DNA of 8,559 bases from Pseudomonadota bacterium. GTDB taxonomy: Bacteria; Chloroflexota; Ktedonobacteria; Ktedonobacterales; JACDGC01. Every line of letters starts with the position of its first letter. Positions within the stretch are counted from its first letter, which is position 1. The DNA is taken from the NCBI GenBank assembly GCA_021323815.1, contig JAJPKG010000350.1, forward strand, positions 1 to 8,559. The letters run 5' to 3'. Positions 1-6,386 of this stretch are shown here, piece by piece. The notes under the pieces are model-generated. The model saw only the letters and a list, made by a program, of their open reading frames with translations, made no database searches and was not told where the DNA came from. The position numbers and the translations under genes were made by a program.

Positions 1-760
1 CTTCCAGGGTGGCGACCTTGAAATGCGCCAGCAGCCGCTCCCGCGCCCCGCGTTCGGCGAAATCGCGCCCGGCCAGTGGGGTGATGTGCCCGGCGAAGGG
101 CGCGATGCGCGTCACCCATTCGGGCAAGCCTGCGTCGTCATCGGCATCGGTGTCGTGGTCGTCTTCGCTGGCAGCCACGCGCAGAGCGCGGGGATTCATC
201 CGTGCGCGCTCCGGCGCTTCCACCAGCACTTCCGCCGCGCCGATGCGGGCGAGTTCCTGGGCCAGCGTCGTTTCAGCATCGCCGGTGGCGCATTGGGTGC
301 AGCAAAACTCGCCGGTGGTGATGTCGGCATAGGCCAGCCCTACTGCCCCCTGCCCCACCACGACGGCGGCCAGATAATTATTCGCTCGCGCCGCCAGCAT
401 GGTGGGGTCCACCACCGTGCCGGGGGTGATGACGCGGGCTACATCGCGTTCCACCAATCCTTTGCCGTTCGGCTCGGTCAACTGCTCGACCACCGCCACG
501 CGATAGCCGCGCCCGATCAGCCGCGCGATGTAGCTATCCGCCGCGTGGTGGGGCACGCCGGCCATCGGCGAGCGCTCGCCGCGTCCCCATTCGCGCCTGG
601 TCAGCGTCAGTTCCAGTTCGCGCGCCACCACCTCGGCATCGGTATCGAACGTCTCATAAAAATCGCCCAGGCGGAAGAAGATTAATGCATCAGGATATTG
701 CCGCTTGATGCTCAGATATTGCGTGCGAATCGGCGAATGCTGTTCATGAACCGTTGCCAT
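1..760 (-). CDS. mutS: DNA mismatch repair protein MutS, N-terminal part (cut by window edge)
   Basis: MutS recognises mismatches and small loops in newly replicated DNA. The reading frame is open from the ATG at 758-760 to the left edge, giving the first 253 residues of a protein that is normally 850-900. Domain I spans about residues 8-118 and carries the mismatch-reading Phe-x-Glu motif as F34-Y35-E36 in the block FFRLGDFYETF. Other family blocks are SPMAGVPHHAADSYIARLI (64-82), YRVAVVEQL (86-94) and RVITPGTVVDPTML (109-122). The connector domain begins near 127 (NNYLAAVVV, ADITTGEF). Domain I excludes MutS2, which lacks it. An AGGGAG ribosome-binding site lies about 11 bases before the ATG. 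Residues 199-210 are a run of Asp and Glu in the connector domain, probably a surface-loop insertion. The ATPase and clamp domains lie outside the window. Confidence 0.96.
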   Translation of the reverse strand, partial: MATVHEQHSPIRTQYLSIKRQYPDALIFFRLGDFYETFDTDAEVVARELELTLTRREWGRGERSPMAGVPHHAADSYIARLIGRGYRVAVVEQLTEPNGKGLVERDVARVITPGTVVDPTMLAARANNYLAAVVVGQGAVGLAYADITTGEFCCTQCATGDAETTLAQELARIGAAEVLVEAPERARMNPRALRVAASEDDHDTDADDDAGLPEWVTRIAPFAGHITPLAGRDFAERGARERLLAHFKVATLE

Positions 761-803
761 CGGGCGAAATGCTCCCTTTTCCCTGCAATGCTGCTATCTC
801 ATC

Positions 804-812
804 ATTCTAGCA
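804..812 (-). promoter_or_regulatory. possible extended -10 promoter for mutS
   Basis: On the minus strand this reads TGCTAGAAT, an extended -10 element (TG-n followed by TAGAAT, five of six consensus bases). It lies about 44 bases upstream of the mutS start. No good -35 hexamer sits at 16-18 bp, which is tolerated in extended -10 promoters. It would give mutS its own transcript, separate from the upstream repeat-protein gene. Sequence match only. Confidence 0.35.
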
Positions 813-885
813 TGCATCGGCGGAAATGGAGACAAGGATAGGACAAATTGAACCGCGTATTATGGCTGACGGTTGGCGCGCTGAC

Positions 886-917
886 GCCCCCTTCCCTGCT
901 CATGTGAGGGAGGGGGC
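886..917 (-). terminator. GC-rich hairpin after the repeat-protein gene
   Basis: GCCCCCTTCCCT (886-897) pairs with AGGGAGGGGGC (907-917) with one bulged base and a nine-base loop. It lies 15 bases past the stop of the 933-1763 gene, where a terminator or 3'-protecting structure is expected. No T-run follows on the minus strand, so it is not a canonical intrinsic terminator. It may instead be a copy of an intergenic repeat. Confidence 0.4.
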
Positions 918-932
918 AAGGGGCAGCTCAGG

Positions 933-1763
933 CTAGATGCTCTGGGGTTGGTCATAGAGCAGCGCCAGTTGGAAGGCCTGCCAACCGGCCTCCATTCCAT
1001 CCTGGCGGGAGCGTTGCAGCCACAATTGTGACGCGCGCAAGAGCTTTTCTTCTTTCTGCCCGGCATATTGCGCCGCCAGCGCCTCGAGAATGCTATCCGC
1101 CTGTGGCTTGAGCAATTCGGGATGCCCTTTCAGAAAGTCATACATCTCCCCGAAGGTCTGCGAGTTCAGCCAGTCGAGCACCAGTTGCAGCAGCCGTTCA
1201 GCCTCCGCGGGATCAGCCGGAATGCCCATTTCCTGGCAAAACGCGCGCCAGCCGGCATCCAGTCCGCTCGCGCGCGCCGTCTGGAGCCACACCAGAGAGG
1301 CATGCAAGAACTGTTCGTTGTCTTTGCCCTGGAACTGCACGATGAGTGTGGTCATGATGCGATCCGTCAGGGGATCGAGCAAGGCCAGGTGCGAGGCCAG
1401 GAATGCGCGCTGATCGGCATAGGTGCGCGTATCCAGCCAGTTGCCCACCAGACCGGGCAATGCTAGGGGATCGGTGGCGGTGGCGGCGGCGGCGGCCTGG
1501 GTGGGATGCCGCTCAGCCCAGGCGGCGGCAACGCCGATCGCTCGCGCGCGCTGCAAGAATGCCTCGCGTTCCCGCAGCAGGGCACCCGCTGTGGGATTGC
1601 CCGTGCCCAGGAACTGCATCGACACAACGGTTGAGTGTAACAGTTGTTCCGCCCGATCGCTCAGCAACTTCGCTGAATTGTTGGCCAGGATATCGCGAGC
1701 GGTCTCCCAACTTTGGGTGGTGGCATAGGCCATCACATCACGCAGCAAGGGATCAGTAGGCAT
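933..1763 (-). CDS. helical-repeat (TPR-like) protein of unknown function
   Basis: The 276-residue protein has no signal peptide or membrane segment and should be cytoplasmic. It is made of three copies of a predicted all-helical unit at about residues 6-84, 102-175 and 191-264. Units two and three are each 74 residues, align without gaps and share 31 identical positions by hand count. The consensus has LVxxWL near the start, FLxxHxxLLxP in the middle, LxxASxxWLQxxR later and AGWxAF at the end. Unit one is more divergent and carries a few extra residues. A short Ala/Thr-rich linker (88-98) separates units one and two. Similar units, as I recall them, occur as sensor-like arrays fused to CHAT or TPR domains in Chloroflexota; here no effector domain is attached, so a protein-binding scaffold is the most that can be inferred. 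GAGGAAG lies 4 bases before the ATG, which supports the start. It is transcribed in the same direction as mutS, with a 172-base gap. Confidence 0.8.
   Translation of the reverse strand: MPTDPLLRDVMAYATTQSWETARDILANNSAKLLSDRAEQLLHSTVVSMQFLGTGNPTAGALLREREAFLQRARAIGVAAAWAERHPTQAAAAATATDPLALPGLVGNWLDTRTYADQRAFLASHLALLDPLTDRIMTTLIVQFQGKDNEQFLHASLVWLQTARASGLDAGWRAFCQEMGIPADPAEAERLLQLVLDWLNSQTFGEMYDFLKGHPELLKPQADSILEALAAQYAGQKEEKLLRASQLWLQRSRQDGMEAGWQAFQLALLYDQPQSI
972..1748 (-). repeat. three tandem protein-repeat units inside the 933-1763 gene
   Basis: The units lie at 1512-1748 (unit one), 1239-1460 (unit two) and 972-1193 (unit three). Units two and three are alike in length and about 42% identical at protein level by hand alignment. 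Unit one matches mainly in the helix packing positions. The DNA copies have diverged, so the duplication is old. Confidence 0.7.
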
Positions 1764-1838
1764 GCTTCTTCCTCATTCCCCAAAACAGACAAACACAGCA
1801 TCAGAGATGTGTGCGCGAACGTTCAACATCACTAGCTT

Positions 1839-1868
1839 ATCATAATTTCTGGAAAATAGCGATAGCAA
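1839..1868 (-). promoter_or_regulatory. possible promoter of the helical-repeat gene
   Basis: On the minus strand TTGCTA (1863-1868, four of six consensus bases) is followed after 18 bp by TATGAT (1839-1844, five of six). It lies about 75 bases upstream of the ATG at 1763, in an AT-rich island of an otherwise GC-rich region. Match by eye only. Confidence 0.35.
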
Positions 1869-1873
1869 AGAGT

Positions 1874-1901
1874 GTGATATTGCCTACAATCGCTGTATGA
1901 T
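1874..1901 (+). promoter_or_regulatory. weak possible promoter for the membrane protein/cupredoxin unit
   Basis: GTGATA (1874-1879, four of six) and TATGAT (1896-1901, five of six) are spaced 16 bp apart. This is the best plus-strand pair I can find before the gene at 2016. It would lie back to back with the minus-strand candidate at 1839-1868 and place the inverted repeat at 1928-1946 about 20 bases into the transcript. Confidence 0.22.
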
Positions 1902-1927
1902 CCGTCATTTCCCCCATCGCTCTCAAG

Positions 1928-1946
1928 TGCATCATGTCGTGATGCA
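1928..1946. promoter_or_regulatory. perfect 7-bp inverted repeat, possible operator
   Basis: TGCATCA, a five-base spacer TGTCG, then TGATGCA form a 19-base dyad. The size and arm length fit the site of a dimeric repressor or activator. It lies 69 bases before the ATG at 2016 and downstream of the weak promoter candidate, so it could also form a hairpin in the leader RNA. No regulator gene is encoded nearby. Confidence 0.4.
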
Positions 1947-2002
1947 ACACGGGCGTAACATGCCAACGTAGTTCTCAGCAAGGCAGATATCTTTCGCGTC
2001 GC

Positions 2003-2007
2003 GGAGG
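2003..2007 (+). promoter_or_regulatory. ribosome-binding site fixing the start at 2016
   Basis: GGAGG at 2003-2007 lies 8 bases before the ATG at 2016. A GTG in the same frame at 2007 overlaps this site and cannot use it, so the ATG is the better start. Confidence 0.75.
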
Positions 2008-2015
2008 TGCGCGCA

Positions 2016-2621
2016 ATGAGCGACATCACGGCGAAACGCCAAAATCCATTCGTGCTGGCGGCTCCGCTGGTGCTGGCCGCGCTGGTCGCGGTGACGGTGG
2101 GCGTCATTGCGCGCCACACCGCCGACATCCAGGCGGGGATCGTCTGCACGCAGACCGGCCTCTATACCTCCACCTGCACGCAGACGCCGTTCTTCCATCT
2201 CTTTTTCAGCGATCCCATCCATTTCAAGGTCTGGCTGGCTTCCGGCGCGATGGGTTTAGGGCTGCTGCAACTGCTCAGCGCCGCGCGCATCTATGGCCGC
2301 GTGCGCCTGCCGCTGGCGGATCGCTTCTGGCAGGGGGCGCATCGCTGGACGGGGCGCGTTGCCATCCTGCTGACGCTGCCGGTGGCCTATCACTGCATCT
2401 TTCTGCTGGGCTTCCAGACGATGGACGCTCGCGTGTTGCTGCATTCGCTCTTTGGCTCGGCGTTTTACGGCGCGTTTTTGGGCAAAGTGTGGATCGTGCG
2501 GGCACGCGGCTTTCCCGGCTGGGCGCTGCCCATCGCGGGGGGATTGCTCTTCGCGCTGCTGCTCGGCCTCTGGTGGACTTCCGCCCTGTGGTTTTTCACA
2601 CAACACGGCATTTCGCTGTGA
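2016..2621 (+). CDS. five-helix membrane protein, DUF6529-like, possible redox partner of the cupredoxin
   Basis: The 201-residue protein has five hydrophobic segments at about 12-32, 68-90, 110-132, 138-160 and 170-195. The N terminus and the loops 91-109 and 161-168 are rich in Arg and Lys, so by the positive-inside rule the N terminus is cytoplasmic and loop 33-66 is outside. That outer loop holds C44 and C54, a possible disulfide. H69, H126 and H143 (in IHFKVW, AYHC and LLHS) are all predicted near the outer face, with H109 (AHRWTGR) at the inner face. Buried histidines in a small helical bundle recall cytochrome b561 and ferric-reductase-like haem proteins, but no haem signature is conclusive. 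The pattern matches what I remember of DUF6529 in Actinobacteria and Chloroflexota. The gene for a blue-copper lipoprotein starts 23 bases after the stop, so co-transcription is likely. Electron transfer is inferred; a purely structural role is possible. Confidence 0.75.
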   Translation: MSDITAKRQNPFVLAAPLVLAALVAVTVGVIARHTADIQAGIVCTQTGLYTSTCTQTPFFHLFFSDPIHFKVWLASGAMGLGLLQLLSAARIYGRVRLPLADRFWQGAHRWTGRVAILLTLPVAYHCIFLLGFQTMDARVLLHSLFGSAFYGAFLGKVWIVRARGFPGWALPIAGGLLFALLLGLWWTSALWFFTQHGISL

Positions 2622-2644
2622 TAACGAAAGGAAATGGTGGATTT

Positions 2645-3034
2645 ATGCACAAATCACCGTTGGCGTTGCTCGTTCTCGGCGTTCTTTTGCTCGGCTTTGC
2701 CGCCTGTGGCGGCAGTTCATCTTCAGGCAGCGGGGGCGGGGGAACGAGCGCGGCCACCATTCATCTGGGTGTCGGAAGGTTTATGGACTCCAGCGCATCC
2801 ATCAAAGCCGGCCAGGCCGTCACCTTCGATGATTCGCAGGGCGGACCGCATAATCTCGTCACCGGCAGCAACGGCACCTTCACGCAAGAGGCCGGCGCGC
2901 CGAGCCAGTTCGTTTCCAGCGGCATCATGTTCAGCGCCGGGGATGTCAAAACCATCACCTTCCCGACCGCCGGAACGTATATGATCACCTGCACCTTTCA
3001 TCCCTCGATGGAAGCGACGGTGACGGTGTCGTAA
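2645..3034 (+). CDS. plastocyanin-like blue-copper lipoprotein (cupredoxin)
   Basis: The 129-residue protein starts with MHKS, a hydrophobic stretch (6-18) and a lipobox ending at C21 (LLGFAAC), so it should be lipid-anchored on the outer face of the membrane. A Gly/Ser-rich flexible tether (22-34) follows. The cupredoxin domain runs from about 37 to 129 and has all four type 1 copper ligands: H69 in GGPHN, then C116, H119 and M122 in the block CTFHPSM. Supporting family features are GQAVTFDD (57-64), FTFPTAGTYMITC-like strands before C116 and the closing MEATVTVS. Such proteins carry single electrons between membrane complexes. GGTGG lies 4 bases before the ATG and AAAGGA 12 bases before it. 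Read-through upstream in this frame is the overlap with the preceding gene, not an N-terminal extension. It probably forms one transcript with the membrane protein, its likeliest partner. Confidence 0.9.
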   Translation: MHKSPLALLVLGVLLLGFAACGGSSSSGSGGGGTSAATIHLGVGRFMDSSASIKAGQAVTFDDSQGGPHNLVTGSNGTFTQEAGAPSQFVSSGIMFSAGDVKTITFPTAGTYMITCTFHPSMEATVTVS

Positions 3035-3179
3035 CGACACGTTACCCGATCCATCATCCTCTACGCTTTCCTCGTTGAGGCGCGCTCGCCGACGATGCCG
3101 GCAGACCTGAATCAGCGTTTCCCTTTTCTTGCTCCGGCACAATTCCCGCCTGAATGCGCCATATCCGCGCGGCGCGCCC

Positions 3180-3202
3180 GCCGGGGAATCGAATTCCCCG
3201 GC
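3180..3202. repeat. perfect 10-bp palindrome with 3-base loop
   Basis: GCCGGGGAAT (3180-3189), loop CGA, and ATTCCCCGGC (3193-3202) form a perfect stem. Placed between convergent genes, it could stop transcription from both sides or stabilise 3' ends. It is not followed by T-runs. A second palindrome 11 bases further on gives the paired-palindrome layout typical of REP-like elements. Confidence 0.65.
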
Positions 3203-3204
3203 TC

Positions 3205-3227
3205 GATAAAGAAAGCCCATCCGGGCT
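3205..3227 (-). terminator. possible weak terminator of the MmeI-like gene
   Basis: On the minus strand AGCCC-GGAT-GGGCT is followed directly by TTCTTTAT, a short hairpin with a T-rich tail. It lies about 195 bases past the stop at 3422. The five-base-pair stem is short, so efficient termination is doubtful without help from the palindrome that follows. Confidence 0.35.
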
Positions 3228-3421
3228 ACGACCAAACCAGCATTTGATGCATGATGGCAGGCAATGTCGGAGCATTCACCACGTTGGGCTGAGATGGAGA
3301 ATTTGGGTTTTCTCGCGTGCCGTCCATAGCCCAGAGGAGTTTCTTTTCCGCGCCACTTCTTCTGATGAAGGTTGCAATAAATTCCCGGCAGGCGTGCCAC
3401 GCAATGCAGCATTTCCCTGGC

Positions 3422-6241
3422 CTATTCGTCTCCCGTTTCCTCTTCATCATCCCTCGCGTTGTCACCGGCCACTCGCTCCACCGGCCCCGCCGCGCTGCGC
3501 CGCAGATTTTCCGCCAGCAGGCGCTGCAAGATTTCGTCGTCGCTGATCGTTTCCGGCCAGCCATAGGCGGCATAAACAGCGCGGTCCAGCGCGGCGTGGG
3601 CGTTGAGCAGCCATTGCGGGCGCTGGTTATAGAGGTTGGTCAGCGTGCGCTTTTTCAGCTCCGCTTCGCTCGCATCCGGCGGATTCAGCCAGGCGTCGCG
3701 TTGCGCCACCAGCCGCCGCGCCGCTTCAGCGACGGCCTCGCGCTGCGCCTCGCTTGGCTGCGGAAATGGGAACGTCTCGAATGTGGTCGTTGGCGTATAG
3801 CGTGGGCGATCTTCCAGCGATGTTCCCAACCGCAATGCCCACAATTCGTGCGCATGGCTGTGCAGCACGCCGAAGGTATAATCATCGTCGCGGGCAAACG
3901 CCACCGTCGCCGAATCGGGTATGACACCGGCATCTACCCAAATGAAGATGCGGTGTTTGGCAACGCGCGGCGTCAGGATATAACGCTTCAGAGGAGCAAT
4001 GGCACGGCGCATTTCTGGCCGTGGCCGAGCGTGCCGCCACCAAATCTCACGATAGGCACGATCTCTGCTTTTTTGCCGTACTGGATAGCAGTTTTGTTTA
4101 ACATACTCGAACGGCATTTCGTACATAGCTGCATCATCCATCGGCATATCAACGCCAAAATCAATGATCCACATGTTGCGCGGACGACGCACGATATCCG
4201 AGCCGTTCATCCACGGTTTCACCACATCCCTATTTGGGCGACCATTGGGATTGCCTTTTGACGCCAACATCGCTTGGGCGGTAGCATTGTCGATATCAAA
4301 AGGTGCATCTTTCTTTGTTCCCTCGAAAGCAATGCTGACGTTTTCAGCGAGGCGGCGCGCCTGGGTGAGATCAACCGTGCTGGTGAGGTCAGGGTTGATG
4401 GCGGCGACGGTGTGACCATCCAGCTTGCGCGGCTGTTCTTGATCGGCATCGAAGCCCAGCATAGAGATGCGCACGGCGGCGCCTTCCAGAATCCAGGGGC
4501 GGTCAGCCCAGGCCATGAAGAGATCGGCGCGTTTGCCATCCGGCAGCGTCGTGCGCTTGATGTTTTCGATCACCTGGCGATTGACGCCGCCGCGAATGGA
4601 ATTGGTGGTGATGAGGCCGACGCGCTGCACGTTTCCGTCGGCAAGCTGCGCGCGGGCGCGTTCCACAAAATAGCAGACGAGATCAGCGAAGGCACCGACC
4701 GATTCGCCATACTCGCGCCACAGCGCCTCCACATAGGCATCACCCAATTCGGCGCGAACTTTGTTGCCACCCAAAAACGGTGGGTTGCTGACGATGCAGG
4801 TGGTGGCAGGCCAGGGCGTGCGGCGTGGCGCGGCGGGGTCGGTGAGATCCAGCAGGGCGTCGGCGCACTGGATGTTATCGAGCCGTTGCAAGACGGGGTT
4901 GCCGGCCTCATAGCCGTGTTCCAGCATCCATTGCAGGTGGCCGATCCAGATGACGGCGCGGGCCAGTTCGGCGGCATAGGGATTGATCTCGATGCCATAA
5001 AGTTGCTGCGGCCCCACCGTGACAAAGGGCAAGGGCAAGCCGTGTTGGGCGCACCAGGTGATCACCTCAAATTCCAGTTCGTGCAGCAGGTGCAGCGTCA
5101 CATAGAGGAAATTGCCGGAGCCGCACGCCGGGTCAAGGACGGTGGTGGTGCTGATGTCATACTGCATCTGGCGAATGAGGCTGTGGGCGCGATCGCCAGC
5201 GGCGCGGCCCTTCGCGGCCAGGGCATCCAGTTCGGCGCGGCGTTCCTCCCATTGACGGCGCAGCGGGGCGATGACCACCGGCTGCACTACATCCATGATG
5301 TCGGCCTCGCTGGTGTAATGCGCGCCGATCTGCGATCGCTTGGTGGGGTCCAGCCCGCGCTCAAACAGCGTGCCGAAGATGCTGGGGGCCACGCTGGACC
5401 AGTCGTGCGCCGTCGCGTGCCACAAGATCGACAGATCGTCCGGGTGCAGGCGCACCAGTTGTTCGGAAGCATGGGTAAAGAGATCGCCGTTGAAGTGGCG
5501 AATCTCCACATTGCCATCGAAACCGCCGCTCGCCATCTTGTTGAAGATATCGGCGACGCGCCGGATGAACCCTTCCGGCGTGCTGCGAAAGGCTTCCACC
5601 ATGCGCGTGAAATGTTTGGGCGGCAACAGGCCGATATTTTCCGAAAACAAACAGAACAGAATGCGAATGAGAAAATGCGCCGTGATGTGCGGATCGATCT
5701 TATCTTTGTTTTGCAGCCGGTCGGCGATCTGCGCGAACTGGCGCGCGGCTTCCAGCGTGACGCCTTCGCGGGTCTGTGTTGGCTTCAGCAAATCCGGATT
5801 TTTCCACAGAGCGCGTAATTCCTCACGCTTGCGGGCATCCAACAAATCGGTGATGGCATAATCCCTCGGCGTCGTCACGTAACCGGTGAACTGCGGCACG
5901 ATGCGAATATGCTGGATATCAGACACGACCAGCAAGGGGGGATTGCCCAGCGCGCCGGAATATTTGCGGATCTGGATCAGCGCCTTTTCCAGATCGCCAT
6001 TTGGGCGCTTATATTCCCAGGCGAAATGGCCGAGATACCATACGTCCGCGAAGCCCCGGCGGCCATCATCTTTATCGGTGGTTTTCTCAAATGTATAAAA
6101 TTCACCGTGCGGGTCGGCATCCGTCGGTTTCGGCACCCCCAGCAGATCGCATAGATCCAGAAAATGCGATTGCGCCGCAGCGCGCTCGGTCAACGTCACA
6201 TTGCCCCATTTTTCGATGAATGCTTCTGGTGTCATTCCCAC
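3422..6241 (-). CDS. MmeI-like type IIL restriction-modification enzyme (nuclease and N6-adenine methyltransferase in one chain)
   Basis: The 939-residue protein has the size and order of MmeI (about 920). The N-terminal nuclease domain (about 1-155) contains D66, then nine residues, then E76-Y77-K78, the exact D-X9-E-X-K spacing described for MmeI. A helical spacer covers roughly 160-300. The gamma-class methyltransferase follows: motif X around GAHYTSEADI (306-315), motif I DPACGSGNF (370-378) for S-adenosylmethionine, and motif IV NPPF (486-489) for adenine N6-methylation. The target-recognition region is about 600-825, ending in TFETFPFP (819-826), then a helical C-terminal domain and an acidic tail. 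Such enzymes methylate one strand of their site and cut unmodified DNA about 20 bases away, so the gene is a complete defence system needing no separate methyltransferase or specificity subunit. DNA for the recognition region is lower in GC than the rest. GTG at 6241 is preferred (GAGGAG 9 bases upstream); ATG at 6235 is the alternative. Confidence 0.92.
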   Translation of the reverse strand: MGMTPEAFIEKWGNVTLTERAAAQSHFLDLCDLLGVPKPTDADPHGEFYTFEKTTDKDDGRRGFADVWYLGHFAWEYKRPNGDLEKALIQIRKYSGALGNPPLLVVSDIQHIRIVPQFTGYVTTPRDYAITDLLDARKREELRALWKNPDLLKPTQTREGVTLEAARQFAQIADRLQNKDKIDPHITAHFLIRILFCLFSENIGLLPPKHFTRMVEAFRSTPEGFIRRVADIFNKMASGGFDGNVEIRHFNGDLFTHASEQLVRLHPDDLSILWHATAHDWSSVAPSIFGTLFERGLDPTKRSQIGAHYTSEADIMDVVQPVVIAPLRRQWEERRAELDALAAKGRAAGDRAHSLIRQMQYDISTTTVLDPACGSGNFLYVTLHLLHELEFEVITWCAQHGLPLPFVTVGPQQLYGIEINPYAAELARAVIWIGHLQWMLEHGYEAGNPVLQRLDNIQCADALLDLTDPAAPRRTPWPATTCIVSNPPFLGGNKVRAELGDAYVEALWREYGESVGAFADLVCYFVERARAQLADGNVQRVGLITTNSIRGGVNRQVIENIKRTTLPDGKRADLFMAWADRPWILEGAAVRISMLGFDADQEQPRKLDGHTVAAINPDLTSTVDLTQARRLAENVSIAFEGTKKDAPFDIDNATAQAMLASKGNPNGRPNRDVVKPWMNGSDIVRRPRNMWIIDFGVDMPMDDAAMYEMPFEYVKQNCYPVRQKSRDRAYREIWWRHARPRPEMRRAIAPLKRYILTPRVAKHRIFIWVDAGVIPDSATVAFARDDDYTFGVLHSHAHELWALRLGTSLEDRPRYTPTTTFETFPFPQPSEAQREAVAEAARRLVAQRDAWLNPPDASEAELKKRTLTNLYNQRPQWLLNAHAALDRAVYAAYGWPETISDDEILQRLLAENLRRSAAGPVERVAGDNARDDEEETGDE

Positions 6242-6250
6242 AGCATAGCT

Positions 6251-6256
6251 CTCCTC
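6251..6256 (-). promoter_or_regulatory. ribosome-binding site supporting the GTG start at 6241
   Basis: GAGGAG on the minus strand ends 9 bases before GTG 6239-6241, a normal distance. It is 15 bases from the in-frame ATG at 6235, which is too far. A third candidate ATG between them is out of frame and closes within four codons. Confidence 0.6.
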
Positions 6257-6273
6257 ACAGCGATGGTGCTGTC

Positions 6274-6302
6274 ATTGTGCCATGCGCTGCCATGAGAGAC
6301 AA
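6274..6302 (-). promoter_or_regulatory. possible promoter of the MmeI-like gene
   Basis: On the minus strand TTGTCT (6297-6302, four of six) and CACAAT (6274-6279, four of six) are spaced 17 bp apart. The pair lies about 30 bases upstream of the GTG start. Weak consensus, which would suit low expression of a restriction enzyme. Confidence 0.35.
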
Positions 6303-6347
6303 GGTGGTGCCCATCTTTTTCTCCCGCCACCCCCGTCATCAGAAAGT

Positions 6348-6376
6348 TTGACAACAACACACTCACATCTTATAAT
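6348..6376 (+). promoter_or_regulatory. exact consensus sigma-70 promoter for dnaK-grpE
   Basis: TTGACA (6348-6353), 17 bp, TATAAT (6371-6376): both hexamers and the spacing match the housekeeping consensus perfectly. Transcription should begin near 6383, giving a leader of about 89 bases before dnaK. No CIRCE element (HrcA) and no HspR-type inverted repeat is visible around it, so strong constitutive expression is the simplest reading. Confidence 0.8.
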
Positions 6377-6386
6377 ATCTAAGAGC

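Larger units (their letters stand above)
3035..3421. other. non-coding spacer between convergent genes, palindrome-rich
   Basis: These 387 bases separate the ends of the cupredoxin gene (plus) and the MmeI-like gene (minus). I see no frame with a credible protein: the open frames crossing it have erratic composition and no supported start. It contains the strong palindrome at 3180-3202 and a second small hairpin at 3214-3227. The remaining stretches on either side show no promoter, RNA gene or gene remnant that I can recognise. Its structure is compatible with a dispersed intergenic repeat, but copy number cannot be seen from one window. Confidence 0.55.

Noticed and set aside
23..685. A 220-codon open frame on the plus strand
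   Set aside because: Antisense to mutS; His- and Gly-rich composition typical of a shadow frame.
1817..1824. GAACGTTC as an SOS (LexA) box
   Set aside because: The known Gram-positive type box has four bases between GAAC and GTTC; here there are none.
2489..2644. N-terminal extension of the cupredoxin
   Set aside because: It would overlap the membrane protein gene by over 130 bases and bury the lipoprotein signal peptide, which begins at the ATG at 2645.
2723..3412. A 229-codon minus-strand frame through the convergent spacer
   Set aside because: It overlaps most of the cupredoxin gene on the opposite strand, has no good ribosome-binding site and reads through the palindromes.
4274..5818. 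A 514-codon open frame on the plus strand
   Set aside because: It lies fully antisense to the MmeI-like gene, whose motifs are unmistakable. Long antisense frames are common in GC-rich genes; no family pattern is seen in this one.
3422..6241. DISARM (DrmMI) or BREX (PglX) methyltransferase
   Set aside because: No drmA/B/C, pglZ, brxC or other partner gene is nearby, and the D-X9-E-X-K nuclease and total length match MmeI.
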